In this document: positions 21,416 through 30,107 of the stretch, piece by piece | How the letters are laid out: each line of letters opens with the position of its first letter | Position numbering within the stretch: the first letter of the stretch is position 1 | NCBI RefSeq assembly: GCF_039655775.1 | Contig: NZ_JBBYXJ010000001.1 | Span: forward strand, 2,193,501 to 2,257,500 | Length of the DNA stretch: 64,000 bases | Origin: Iodidimonas sp. SYSU 1G8 | GTDB lineage: Bacteria > Pseudomonadota > Alphaproteobacteria > SMXS01 | Direction: 5' to 3' | Notes under the pieces: model-generated | What the model was told of the DNA's origin: nothing | The model's input: the letters and a program-made list of their open reading frames with translations, nothing else | The model's database searches: none | Translations under genes and position numbers: made by a program

Positions 21416-24259
21416 ATGCGCCTTGCCCTGATCGTTCTGCTACCCTTCATCGGCAGCCTGCTGCCCGTGCTGTTCATCAGGGCCGGGCGCAATGCCTGCG
21501 CCATCGCCACCGGGCTGGTCACCGCCAGCGCCCTTGCCCTGCTGCTGTCGCTGGCGCCGGCCGTGCTGGCGGGCGAGACCATCCAGGCCCGCTGGGACTG
21601 GATGCCCGCTTTGGGCCTCAACGTCACCTTCTTCCTCGACGGGCTGGGCCTGCTGTTCGCCGGGCTGATCCTGGGCATCGGCCTGCTGATCATCGTCTTC
21701 GCCCGCTTCTATCTGGCGCGCCAGGACCCGATGGGGCGCTTCTTTGCCTATCTGCTGCTGTTCCAGGGCGCCATGGTCGGCATCGTGCTGTCCGACAACG
21801 TGCTGCTGATGCTGGTGTTCTGGGAACTGACCAGCCTGTCGTCCTTCCTGCTGATCGGCTACTGGCGCCATTTGCCCGAAGGGCGCCAGGGCGCGCGCAT
21901 GGCGCTGGCCGTCACCGGCGGCGGCGGGCTGGCGCTGATCGGCGGCATGCTGATCCTGGGCCACATCGCCGGCTCCTACGACCTCACCGTCATTCTGGAA
22001 CAGCGCGAAGTGATCCAGGCCTCGCCGCTCTACCTGCCGGCGCTGGTCCTGATCCTGCTGGGCTGCTTCACCAAATCCGCCCAGTTTCCGTTCCATTTCT
22101 GGCTGCCGCATGCCATGGCGGCGCCCACGCCCGTGTCGGCGTATCTGCATTCGGCCACCATGGTGAAGGCCGGCCTGTTCCTCATGGCCCGGCTGTGGCC
22201 GGTGCTGGCGGGCACCGACGAATGGTTCTACCTCGTCGCCACCACCGGTGCGGTCACCATGGTGCTGGGCGCCTGGTTCGCCCTGTTCAAGGACGATCTG
22301 AAGGCCCTGCTCGCCTATTCCACCATCAGCCAGCTCGGCCTCGTCACCATGCTGCTGGGCTTCGGCACCCCCATGGCCGCCACGGTCGCCGTCTTCCACA
22401 TCATCAACCACGCCAGCTTCAAAGCGGCCCTGTTCATGACCGCCGGCATCGTCGACCACGAGGTCGGCACCCGCAGCACCCACCGCCTCGGCGGGCTGGC
22501 GCGCATGATGCCCATCACCGCCACCCTGGCCGTGGTCGCCGCCGCCTCCATGGCCGGCATCCCGCCGCTGAACGGCTTCATCTCCAAGGAGATGATGCTG
22601 GACGAGGCCGCCAACACCCTGTGGGCGGATTTCACCTGGGCGGTGCCGGCCGTAGCCACCCTGGGCGCGCTGTTCTCGGTCGCCTATTCGTTCCGCTACA
22701 TCCTGCACGTGTTCTTCGGGCCCAAGCGCACCGACTATCCCAGCAAGCCGCACGACCCGCCTTTGGGCATGTGGCTGCCGGCGGCGCTGCTGGTGGCGCT
22801 GGTGGTGCTGATCGGCCTGGCGCCCGCGCTGATCGCCGGGCCGCTCGTCGCCTCCTCGGCCTCGGCCGTGATCGGCGGCGCCTTGCCCGACTACTATCTG
22901 TCGCTCTGGCACGGCGTCACGCCGGCGCTGTTCATGAGCCTGATCGCCATCGGCGGCGGCCTTTTGCTGCTGTGGCGGCACGACGCGGCCAGCGACCTGT
23001 GGCTGAAGGCGCCGCGTCCCGAAGCCAAGCTGCTGTTCGAGGGCGGACTGGACCGGGCGGTGCGCGCCGCGACGCGCCTCACCGACGCCGTCCACAACGG
23101 CTCGCTCCAGCGCATGATCGCCGTCACCCTCGGCGTCCTCGTGGTCATGGGGCTGGCGGTGTTTCCCGCCGCCGACGCCATCCAGGGCCCGCGCCCCATG
23201 CTGCCGGTGACGCCCGTGGCGCTGGCGGGCTGGGCGGTGCTGATCGCCGGCTGCATCGCCCTCGTGGTGCTGCACCGCCAGCGTCTCCTGTCGCTGATCG
23301 TGGTCGCCGTCCTCGGGCTGCTCGTCTCGCTCGCCTTCATCCACCTGTCGGCGCCGGACCTCGCCCTGACGCAGATCTCCGTCGAGGTGGTCACCCTGCT
23401 GCTGATGCTGCTGGCGCTGAACCTGCTGCCCAATGAAAGCCCGGTGGAAAGCTCGGTCGTGCGGCGCACGCGCGACGCCGTGCTCGCCGGCATGGTCGGC
23501 CTCGGCGTCGGCGCCGCCGTCTTCGGCGTCATGACCCGCGATTTCACCTCCATCTCCGACTATCACCTGGCCAATTCCTACACGGGCGGCGGCGGCACCA
23601 ACGTGGTGAACGTCATCCTGGTCGACTTCCGCGGCTTCGACACCTTCGGCGAGATCATCGTCCTCGGCATCGCGGCGCTGGCCATCTTCGCGCTGATCAG
23701 CAGCGTCGGTACCGGCGCGGCGGGCCGCCGGCTGGCGCGCTGGATACCCGATCAGGCCCGCTCGAAGGATCATCATCCGCTGATGATGGTGGTCGCCACC
23801 CGCGTCATGCTGCCGCTCGCCTTGCTGGTCGGCGTCTACATCTTCCTGCGCGGCCACAACCAGCCGGGCGGCGGCTTCATCGCCGGGCTGATGGTCGCCA
23901 TCGCCCTGATCATGCAGTACATGGCCTCGGGCTTTACCTGGACGCAGAACCGGATGAAGGCCGACTATCACGGCTTCATCGGCTGGGGCATCCTGGCCGG
24001 CGGCCTCACCGGCGTGGGTGCCTGGTTCGCGGGCCGGCCGTTCCTGACCTCGGATTTCGGCTACGTCACCCTGCCCATCGTCGGCACCTTCGAGCTGGCG
24101 ACCGCCATGGCGTTCGATATCGGCGTCTTCCTCACCGTCGTCGGCGCCGTGATGCTGGCGCTCGCCACCCTGTCCCGCGTCGGCCGTCTCGCCGAACATC
24201 AGAAACTACCGGATACCCCCATGGACCACGATCCTTCCGCTGGCATGGCGAGGCCCTGA
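21416..24259 (+). CDS. mrpA: Monovalent cation/H+ antiporter subunit A, MrpA-MrpB fusion
   Basis: Largest subunit of the Mrp (Mnh/Pha) Na+/H+ antiporter. 947 residues: an NADH dehydrogenase-5/NuoL-like proton-channel part through about residue 500 (FHFWLPHAMAAPTPVSAYLHSATMVKAG, HIINHASFKAALFMTAGI), an MrpA C-terminal part with SAPDLALTQISVEVVTLLLMLL, and an MnhB domain from about residue 790 (LRGHNQPGGGFIAGLMVAIAL). The fusion of subunits A and B is typical of alphaproteobacterial PhaAB. First of six genes (A/B, C, D, E, F, G) with spacings of a few bases; the start has no strong Shine-Dalgarno. Confidence 0.95.
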   Translation: MRLALIVLLPFIGSLLPVLFIRAGRNACAIATGLVTASALALLLSLAPAVLAGETIQARWDWMPALGLNVTFFLDGLGLLFAGLILGIGLLIIVFARFYLARQDPMGRFFAYLLLFQGAMVGIVLSDNVLLMLVFWELTSLSSFLLIGYWRHLPEGRQGARMALAVTGGGGLALIGGMLILGHIAGSYDLTVILEQREVIQASPLYLPALVLILLGCFTKSAQFPFHFWLPHAMAAPTPVSAYLHSATMVKAGLFLMARLWPVLAGTDEWFYLVATTGAVTMVLGAWFALFKDDLKALLAYSTISQLGLVTMLLGFGTPMAATVAVFHIINHASFKAALFMTAGIVDHEVGTRSTHRLGGLARMMPITATLAVVAAASMAGIPPLNGFISKEMMLDEAANTLWADFTWAVPAVATLGALFSVAYSFRYILHVFFGPKRTDYPSKPHDPPLGMWLPAALLVALVVLIGLAPALIAGPLVASSASAVIGGALPDYYLSLWHGVTPALFMSLIAIGGGLLLLWRHDAASDLWLKAPRPEAKLLFEGGLDRAVRAATRLTDAVHNGSLQRMIAVTLGVLVVMGLAVFPAADAIQGPRPMLPVTPVALAGWAVLIAGCIALVVLHRQRLLSLIVVAVLGLLVSLAFIHLSAPDLALTQISVEVVTLLLMLLALNLLPNESPVESSVVRRTRDAVLAGMVGLGVGAAVFGVMTRDFTSISDYHLANSYTGGGGTNVVNVILVDFRGFDTFGEIIVLGIAALAIFALISSVGTGAAGRRLARWIPDQARSKDHHPLMMVVATRVMLPLALLVGVYIFLRGHNQPGGGFIAGLMVAIALIMQYMASGFTWTQNRMKADYHGFIGWGILAGGLTGVGAWFAGRPFLTSDFGYVTLPIVGTFELATAMAFDIGVFLTVVGAVMLALATLSRVGRLAEHQKLPDTPMDHDPSAGMARP

Positions 24260-24260
24260 C

Positions 24261-24611
24261 ATGGAAATGCTGGTTGCCTCCGCCATCGCCGTGCTCACCG
24301 CCGCCGGGGTCTATCTCATCCTGCGGGCGCGCACCTTCCCGGTCGTGCTCGGGCTGGCGCTGCTGTCCTATGCGGTGAATCTGTTCCTTGTCTCCATGGG
24401 CCGCCTGGCCATCAATCAGCCGCCGATCCTCGGCGACACCGCCACCTCCTATACGGATCCGTTGCCCCAGGCGCTGGTCCTGACCGCCATCGTCATCGCC
24501 TTCGGCATGACGGCGGTGGTCGTCGTCCTGGCGCTGCGCAGCTTCATCGAAAGCGGCAGCGATCACGTGGACGGCCGCGAACCGGGCGCGGCGCCGGAGG
24601 CCGAACGGTGA
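24261..24611 (+). CDS. mrpC: Na+/H+ antiporter subunit C
   Basis: A 116-residue, three-helix NuoK-like subunit of the Mrp antiporter. Contains VNLFLVSMGRL and DPLPQALVLTAIVIAFGMTA, the standard MnhC signature with its conserved membrane residues. Starts one base after the mrpA stop and overlaps mrpD by four bases (GTGA), so expression is tightly coupled. Confidence 0.95.
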   Translation: MEMLVASAIAVLTAAGVYLILRARTFPVVLGLALLSYAVNLFLVSMGRLAINQPPILGDTATSYTDPLPQALVLTAIVIAFGMTAVVVVLALRSFIESGSDHVDGREPGAAPEAER

Positions 24612-26134
24612 ACCACTGGATCATCGCCCCCATCGTCATTCCGGCCTTCAGCGCGGCGCTGATCGTGCTGTTCATGCGTCATCACCTGTCGCTGGCGCGC
24701 ATCTTTTCCGTCGCCAGCACCGTCGCCGTGCTCGCCGTGTCGCTGGCGCTGACCTGGTCGGCCGCGCACAATCCGCCCGCGCTCTATGCCCTGGGCAACT
24801 GGCCGGCGCCCTTCGGCATCGTCCTCGTGCTGGACCGCCTGTCGGCCATGATGGTGCTGCTGGCCTCGGTCGTGGGCCTGATCGCGCTGCTCCATGCCGT
24901 CAATGGCTGGGATGCCAGGGGACGGCATTTCCACGCCCTGTGGCAGTTCCAGCTGATGGGCATCAACGGCGCGTTCCTGACCGGCGACCTGTTCAACCTG
25001 TTCGTGTTCTTCGAGGTCCTGCTCATCGCCTCCTATGGCCTCATGCTGCACGGCGCGGGGCGGGAACGGCTGCGGGCCGGCGTGCACTATGTGATGATCA
25101 ATCTGGTGGGCTCGTCCCTCTTCCTGATCGGCGTCGGCCTGATCTACGGCATGACCGGCACGCTGAACATGGCGGACCTCGCGGTGAAGGTGCCGCTGGT
25201 GGCCGAGGCCGACCAGGCGCTGCTGCGGACCGGCGCGCTGGTGCTGCTGATCGTCTTCGCCATCAAGGCCGCGCTGGTGCCGCTGCATCTGTGGCTGCCG
25301 GGGACCTATGCCAACGCGCCGGCCCCGGTCGCCGCGCTGTTCGCCATCATGACCAAGGTGGGCGCCTACGCCATCATCCGCGTCTACACGCTGATCTTCG
25401 GCGGCGACGCCGGCGCGTCGGCGTGGATGGCCGCCGACTGGCTGCTGCCGGCGGCGCTGGTGACCATCGCGGTCGGGGCCGCCGGCGTGCTCGCGGCGCG
25501 CGGGCTGGGCTGGCTCGTCGCCTTCGCCACCATCGGCTCCATGGGCACCCTGCTGGCCGCCGTGGGGCTGTTCACCGAAACCGGGATGACGGCGGCGCTT
25601 TACTATCTGCTGCACTCGACGCTGACCGTGGCGGCCCTGTTCCTGGTGGCCGACCTGATCGCCGCGCGGCGCGGCGCCCATGGCGGCACCCTCGACATCG
25701 CGCCGCGTTTTGCCCAGGCCGAGGCGCTGGGCGCGCTGTTCTTCCTGGGCGCCATCGCCATGGCCGGCCTGCCGCCCCTGTCGGGCTTCATCGGCAAGCT
25801 GCTGATCCTCGACAGCGCCCGCGATCCCGGCACGGCGCCGTGGATCTGGGCCGCGATCCTGATCGCCTCGCTGGTCACCACCATCGGATTCGCCCGGGCC
25901 GGTAGCCGCCTGTTCTGGAAGAGCACGGCCGAGGATGGCACCATCGAGGCGGCACCCCAGCCCCGCCCGGCGCTGATGATCGGCATCGCCGCCCTGCCCC
26001 TGGCGCTGCTCGTGGGGCTGACCGTCGCCGCCGGTCCGGTCAGCGATTATCTCGCCGCGACCGCCGCCGACCTGTTCGATTCGTCGGCCTACATCGCCGC
26101 GGTGCTGCCCCCGGGCCTGAAGGCCGCTCCATGA
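24608..26134 (+). CDS. mrpD: Na+/H+ antiporter subunit D
   Basis: NuoN/NuoM-like proton-channel subunit of the Mrp complex, 508 residues and about 14 helices. Motifs include TGDLFNLFVFFEVLLIASYGL (with the conserved glutamate), FAIKAALVPLHLWLPGTYANAPAPVAALF and GLPPLSGFIGKL. GTG start at 24608 overlapping the mrpC stop. It ends ten bases before mrpE. Confidence 0.95.
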   Translation: MNHWIIAPIVIPAFSAALIVLFMRHHLSLARIFSVASTVAVLAVSLALTWSAAHNPPALYALGNWPAPFGIVLVLDRLSAMMVLLASVVGLIALLHAVNGWDARGRHFHALWQFQLMGINGAFLTGDLFNLFVFFEVLLIASYGLMLHGAGRERLRAGVHYVMINLVGSSLFLIGVGLIYGMTGTLNMADLAVKVPLVAEADQALLRTGALVLLIVFAIKAALVPLHLWLPGTYANAPAPVAALFAIMTKVGAYAIIRVYTLIFGGDAGASAWMAADWLLPAALVTIAVGAAGVLAARGLGWLVAFATIGSMGTLLAAVGLFTETGMTAALYYLLHSTLTVAALFLVADLIAARRGAHGGTLDIAPRFAQAEALGALFFLGAIAMAGLPPLSGFIGKLLILDSARDPGTAPWIWAAILIASLVTTIGFARAGSRLFWKSTAEDGTIEAAPQPRPALMIGIAALPLALLVGLTVAAGPVSDYLAATAADLFDSSAYIAAVLPPGLKAAP

Positions 26135-26144
26135 GGACGCCGCC

Positions 26145-26636
26145 ATGCTGAAACGCCTGCTGCCGCATCCCACCCTGACCCTGATCCTGACGGTCATGTG
26201 GGTCTTCCTGGTCAACGGTTTCTCCATGGGCGCCGTGGTGCTGGGGCTGATCCTCGGCGTGCTCATCCCGCTGTTCACCGCCCGGTTCTGGCCCGACAAG
26301 GCGCCCATTCGCAGCTGGCGGGCGGCAGGCGTCTACGCCCTGATCGTGCTGTGGGACATCATTGTCGCGAATATCCAGGTCGCCTACTGGGTCGTGTTCA
26401 AGCGCAACGACCAGTTGCACACGCGCTGGATCTCGGTGCCGCTCGATGTGAAGTCGCCCGAGGCGATCACCGTCCTCGCGGGCACGATCACCATGACGCC
26501 GGGCACCGTCTCGGCCGATCTGTCGGCCGACGGCCGCAGCCTGCTGGTGCATTGCCTGAACGCGCCGGACCCGGAAGACGCGGTCGCCCAGATCAAGACC
26601 CGCTATGAAGCCCGGCTGAAGGAGGTCTTCGGATGA
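26145..26636 (+). CDS. mrpE: Na+/H+ antiporter subunit E
   Basis: A 163-residue subunit with two N-terminal membrane helices and a soluble tail, containing ITVLAGTITMTPGTVSADL, the diagnostic MnhE motif. Ends with an ATGA overlap to mrpF. GAGGACGCC precedes the ATG. Confidence 0.94.
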   Translation: MLKRLLPHPTLTLILTVMWVFLVNGFSMGAVVLGLILGVLIPLFTARFWPDKAPIRSWRAAGVYALIVLWDIIVANIQVAYWVVFKRNDQLHTRWISVPLDVKSPEAITVLAGTITMTPGTVSADLSADGRSLLVHCLNAPDPEDAVAQIKTRYEARLKEVFG

Positions 26637-26902
26637 TCGACTATGCCCTGCTGTTCGCCATGGGCTGCCTGTCACTCGCGCTGGTGATGAATTTATGGCG
26701 GCTGCTGCGCGGCCCGCTCCTGACCGACCGCATCCTGGCGCTCGACACCATGGCGATCAACGCCATCGCGCTGATCGTCCTCGCCGGCATCCGCTGGAGC
26801 AGCACCCTCTACTTCGAGGCCGCGCTGCTGTTCGCCATGGTCGGCTTCGTCTCCACCGTCGCCTATTGCCGCTTCCTGATGCGCGGCGACGTGATCGAAT
26901 GA
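26633..26902 (+). CDS. mrpF: Na+/H+ antiporter subunit F
   Basis: An 89-residue three-helix subunit: LWRLLRGPLLTDRILALDTMAINAIAL is the MnhF signature, and ALLFAMVGFVSTVAYCRFL forms the last helix. Start overlaps mrpE; mrpG follows after seven bases. Confidence 0.94.
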   Translation: MIDYALLFAMGCLSLALVMNLWRLLRGPLLTDRILALDTMAINAIALIVLAGIRWSSTLYFEAALLFAMVGFVSTVAYCRFLMRGDVIE

Positions 26903-26909
26903 GGCAGCC

Positions 26910-27317
26910 ATGATCGTCGCCGAAATCGTCATCTCCCTGCTGCTGGTCATCGGCGGCCTGTTCGCGCTGGTCGGCTCCTACGGCCTGATCAAGCTGCCCG
27001 ACCTGATGAGCCGTCTGCACGCGCCCACCAAGGCGACCACGGTCGGCGTCGGCAGCTGCCTGCTGGCCTCCATCGGCTATTTCATGCTGACCGAACAGCG
27101 CGTGTCGGTGCACGAGCTGATCATCACCCTGTTCCTGTTCCTGACCGCGCCGATCACGGCGAGCATGGTCGCCAAGACGTTCCTGCACCGCAATGACCGG
27201 GTGAAGGGCGACCTGCCGCCCACCAACGGCGAGACGGGATGGGCGACCTACGATCCCGCGCCCGGCCTGAAAGACGCGGACGCGGGCGCCAGGAAGCCCA
27301 GGGACGCGTCGGTCTAG
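26910..27317 (+). CDS. mrpG: Na+/H+ antiporter subunit G
   Basis: A 135-residue MnhG/PhaG subunit: LFALVGSYGLIKLPDLMSRLHAPTKATTVGVG is diagnostic, followed by a third helix (LIITLFLFLTAPITASMVA) and a hydrophilic tail. Last gene of the operon; its TAG overlaps the htpG stop on the opposite strand by two bases. Confidence 0.94.
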   Translation: MIVAEIVISLLLVIGGLFALVGSYGLIKLPDLMSRLHAPTKATTVGVGSCLLASIGYFMLTEQRVSVHELIITLFLFLTAPITASMVAKTFLHRNDRVKGDLPPTNGETGWATYDPAPGLKDADAGARKPRDASV

Positions 27318-29197
27318 GCGAGGCCCTTGGCCATCAGGTCGGCGAGGCGGCGGGCGAACGCCGCCGGATCGGCCGGCAGCTCGCCTTCCAGAATCCGCGC
27401 CTGATCCAGCAGCAGCAGCGCCGGATCGCCGAGCGCGTCCAGCGCGCCGGGCTGGTCGGCCCGCTCCGCCAGCGCCGCGATCAGCGGATGGCCCGGATTG
27501 ATCTCCAGGATACGCTGCGCCTCGAACCCCAGCTGGTTGTGCTGCTTCAACAGGCGCTGCAGGTTGAGGTCCATGTCGCCATCGTCGGCCACCAGGCAGA
27601 CGGCGCTGCCGGTCAGGCGGTCGGTGGTGCGCACGTCCTTCACCTGATCGCCCAGCGCGTGCTTGAGCGCCGCGATCAGCGTGACCATGCGCGCGTCGTC
27701 GGCTGGCTTCTCCGCGCTCTCGTCCTTGCCGTCCAGCTTCGACAGGTCGGCGCCGCCGCGCGTCACCGAGCGGAACGCCTTGCCCTCGTGCTCGGGCACC
27801 ATGGACAGCCAGAAATCGTCGACCGGATCGGTCAGCAGCAGCACCTCGACCCCGCGCGAGGTGAAGCCCTCCAGATGCGGGCTGCGCCGCGCCGCGTCGA
27901 TGTCCGGTGCCGAGACGTAATAGATCGCGTCCTGGCCCTCCTTCATGCGGGCGAGGTAATCGCCCAGCGTGGTCCAGCCGTCGCCATGGGTCGACCGGAA
28001 GCGGGCGATCTTCAGCAGCGCCCCGCGCCGCTCGCCATCCTCGTAGATGCCTTCCTTGATGACCGGGCCGAAGCTGGACCAGATCTTGTCGAACCCGTCC
28101 GCATCATCCTTCGCCTTGGCCTCGAGCGCCGAGACGACGCGGCCGGTTACCGCCTTGCGCATGCGCGCGACCACCGGGTTGTTCTGCAGCATCTCTCGGC
28201 TGACGTTGAGCGGCAGGTCTTCCGAATCGACCACGCCGCGCAGGAAGCGCAGATAGCCGGGGATCAGGTCGTCCGTGTCGTCGGTGATGAAGACCCGCTT
28301 CACATAGAGCTTCACGCGCGGCTTGCGCGCCGGGTCGAACAGGTCGAGCGGGCGCTCCTCCGGCACGAACAGCAGCGCCGTGTACTCGATCGCGCCTTCG
28401 GCCCGGTAATGCAGCGTCAGCGCCGGCGCATCGAAGGCGTGGCCCGCATGGCGATAGAACGCGGTGTACTGCTCGTCGGTGACCTCGGCCTTGGGCCGGG
28501 TCCACAGCGCCGAGCCCTTGTTGACCGATTCCTCCTCGGTCACCGCGCCGTCCTTCACCTCTGACAGGTGAATCGGGAAGGCGATGTGGTCGGAATAGGT
28601 GGTGACGATGTGGCGCAGGCGGTGGACATCGAGATATTCCGACTCGTCCTCGCGCACGTGCAGCACGATGGTCGTGCCGCGCCCGTCCCGCGCCGCCGGC
28701 TCGATGGTGTAGCTGCCCTGGCCGTCGGAGGTCCATTTCCACGCCTGCGCGTCACCCGCCTTGCGGCTGGTGACCTCGACCTTGTCCGCCACCATGAAGG
28801 CCGCGTAGAAGCCGACGCCGAACTGGCCGATCAGCGAGACGTCCTTCTTCGAATCGCCGCTGAGCTTTTCCATGAACGCCGCCGTGCCCGACCGGGCGAT
28901 GGTGCCCAGATTGGCGATCAGATCGTCCCGGTTCATGCCGATGCCATTGTCGGCGATGGTCAGCGTCCGCGCGGCCGCATCGGCGGTGATGGCGATCCGG
29001 AACGCCGAATCGCCTTCGGTCAGCGACGGATCGGTCAACGCGTCATAGCGCAGCCGATCGCACGCGTCGGACGCGTTGGAGATCAGCTCGCGCAGGAAAA
29101 TCTCGGTCTCGGAATAGACCGAGCGCACCATCATGTTGAGGAGGCGCGCGACTTCGGCCTGGAATTCGTGCTTTTCAACGGTCTCGGTGGTGGACAT
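27314..29197 (-). CDS. htpG: Molecular chaperone HtpG (Hsp90)
   Basis: ATP-dependent Hsp90 chaperone, 627 residues. The GHKL ATPase domain shows FLRELISNASDACDRLRY (Glu/Asn for ATP and Mg2+), IADNGIGMNRDDL, GQFGVGFYAAFMVADKVEV and GTTIVLHV; the middle domain has YVKRVFITDDTDDLIPGYLRFLRGVVDSEDLPLN with the conserved catalytic-loop arginine region. GGGAG lies before the ATG. A heat-shock-type promoter is visible just upstream (29228-29256). Convergent with mrpG. Confidence 0.97.
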   Translation of the reverse strand: MSTTETVEKHEFQAEVARLLNMMVRSVYSETEIFLRELISNASDACDRLRYDALTDPSLTEGDSAFRIAITADAAARTLTIADNGIGMNRDDLIANLGTIARSGTAAFMEKLSGDSKKDVSLIGQFGVGFYAAFMVADKVEVTSRKAGDAQAWKWTSDGQGSYTIEPAARDGRGTTIVLHVREDESEYLDVHRLRHIVTTYSDHIAFPIHLSEVKDGAVTEEESVNKGSALWTRPKAEVTDEQYTAFYRHAGHAFDAPALTLHYRAEGAIEYTALLFVPEERPLDLFDPARKPRVKLYVKRVFITDDTDDLIPGYLRFLRGVVDSEDLPLNVSREMLQNNPVVARMRKAVTGRVVSALEAKAKDDADGFDKIWSSFGPVIKEGIYEDGERRGALLKIARFRSTHGDGWTTLGDYLARMKEGQDAIYYVSAPDIDAARRSPHLEGFTSRGVEVLLLTDPVDDFWLSMVPEHEGKAFRSVTRGGADLSKLDGKDESAEKPADDARMVTLIAALKHALGDQVKDVRTTDRLTGSAVCLVADDGDMDLNLQRLLKQHNQLGFEAQRILEINPGHPLIAALAERADQPGALDALGDPALLLLDQARILEGELPADPAAFARRLADLMAKGLA

Positions 29198-29227
29198 GGC
29201 TTTCTCCCGGTTCGCGGTCGGTTCGCT

Positions 29228-29256
29228 AGATAGGGAACCGGGACGGCGGCATCAAG
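29228..29256 (-). promoter_or_regulatory. Probable RpoH (heat-shock sigma) promoter of htpG
   Basis: Reading leftward, CTTG (29253-29256) is followed after 17 bases by CCCTATCT (29228-29235), a good fit to alphaproteobacterial RpoH promoters (CTTG near -35 and a C-rich CNTAT-type -10). The predicted transcript would start about 24 bases before the htpG ATG. The match is by eye; htpG is a classical heat-shock gene, which supports it. Confidence 0.6.
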
Positions 29257-29300
29257 ACGTCAATTGATCGGGAGGGGGAAAGCAGGGCCTGAAAAGAGAA

Positions 29301-29427
29301 ATGCCCGGCCGTCAGAGATGAAATGGGCTTGGGGGCTACAGATCCATCTCGAGACGACCGGGCGACGAGGCCAACAACGGTCATTCTACCCTGAAATGTG
29401 GCGGGATTTAGACTCGCCCGGGGCAAG
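29301..29427 (+). ncRNA. Structured RNA-like element, copy 1 of 2 (class unknown)
   Basis: A hairpin is formed by GCCCGG (29303-29308) with CCGGGC (29358-29363), GTC with GAC, and GAGATG (29315-29320) with CATCTC (29345-29350). It presents a G-rich loop at 29321-29344. Then come GACGAGGCCAACAAC (29364-29378), an 18-base variable spacer, and TGTGGCGGGATTT (29397-29409) leading into a weaker stem (GGCGGG/CTCGCC). Six T residues follow at 29442-29447. The same blocks with different but complementary stems recur in copy 2. The strand is inferred from the conserved 3' block and T-run; the opposite reading is possible. No family recognised. Confidence 0.6.
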
Positions 29428-29493
29428 GTTGAGACAGTGCGTTTTTTCTGGAAGGCGCGGCCGGACGGGAAACGACGTGCTCCGGACATGAAG

Positions 29494-29618
29494 ATGCCCG
29501 GTCGCTTCAGACGGAATGGGCTTGGGGGCTACAGATCCGACTGATGCGACCGGGCGACGAGGCCAACAACCAGATAGTCGCTCCGGATTGTGGCGCGATT
29601 TGGCCCGACCGCGGGCAA
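29494..29618 (+). ncRNA. Structured RNA-like element, copy 2 of 2 (class unknown)
   Basis: Same architecture as copy 1, about 193 bases downstream. A perfect 10-bp stem GCCCGGTCGC (29496-29505) / GCGACCGGGC (29546-29555) encloses TCAG-A-CGGA (29507-29515) / TCCG-A-CTGA (29536-29544). The loop at 29516-29535 is identical to the core of the copy 1 loop. GACGAGGCCAACAAC follows at 29556-29570, then 18 variable bases and TGTGGCGCGATTT (29589-29601), and a small GCCCG/CGGGC hairpin (29603-29616). The inner stems differ from copy 1 by paired changes, which argues for a selected RNA fold. It may be a small RNA or a leader of the DUF2794 gene 90 bases on. Confidence 0.62.
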
Positions 29619-29707
29619 ACCGGAGGTCTTTTCGTCGCTTTTCCGAGACGGCCGCCCGGGTAAAAACCCGTGGACAACCGGCGTGTCACGGCAGTTTAAT
29701 AATTGTC

Positions 29708-30049
29708 ATGCAGAACGTTACATCGATCGCGGATTACCGCGCGCCGCCGCCCACCGTGTTCTTCCACCGGCGGGAGCTGGACCAGATTCTGCGCGTCTAC
29801 GGACGCATGGTCGCCGAAGGCGAATGGCGCGATTACGCCATGAACGACGGCGCCGAACAGGCCGTCTTCGCGGTCTTCCGCCGCACCAGCGAAATGCCGC
29901 TGTACCGCATCGTCAAATGTCCGAAATGGGCCAAGCGCCAAGGCGCCTATGCGATCCTCGCGCCCGGCGACCAGATCCTCAAGCGCGGCCATGAGTTGGA
30001 GACCGTGCTGCGCTTCTTCGACCGGAAGAAGCTCAACGTCGTCGACTGA
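29708..30049 (+). CDS. DUF2794 family protein
   Basis: A 113-residue protein starting MQNVTSIADYRAPPPTVFFH and containing DYAMNDGAEQAVFAVFRRTSEMPLYRIVK, the pattern of the alphaproteobacterial DUF2794 family, whose function is not known. No membrane segment or catalytic motif is evident. The ATG at 29708 is the family start; longer in-frame readings upstream would run into the structured RNA element. A strong inverted repeat follows the stop. Confidence 0.9.
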   Translation: MQNVTSIADYRAPPPTVFFHRRELDQILRVYGRMVAEGEWRDYAMNDGAEQAVFAVFRRTSEMPLYRIVKCPKWAKRQGAYAILAPGDQILKRGHELETVLRFFDRKKLNVVD

Positions 30050-30060
30050 CGCCCAAACGA

Positions 30061-30087
30061 GAACGCCCGGCACGAGGCCGGGCGTTC
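30061..30087. terminator. Bidirectional terminator between DUF2794 and ybhL
   Basis: Perfect 10-bp inverted repeat GAACGCCCGG / CCGGGCGTTC with a 7-base loop, set between two convergent stops (30049 and 30108). The T-runs on either side are short, so termination efficiency is uncertain, but position and stability fit a shared terminator. Confidence 0.7.
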
Positions 30088-30107
30088 CGTAATCCGTGAG
30101 ACAGCCG

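Noticed and set aside
21440-24199. Very long open frame antisense to mrpA (about 900 codons), and similar ones antisense to acnA and the DASS gene
   Set aside because: High-G+C coding produces stop-free antisense frames; these have His/Arg/Gly-rich nonsense composition and no ribosome site, while the sense frames are clear families.
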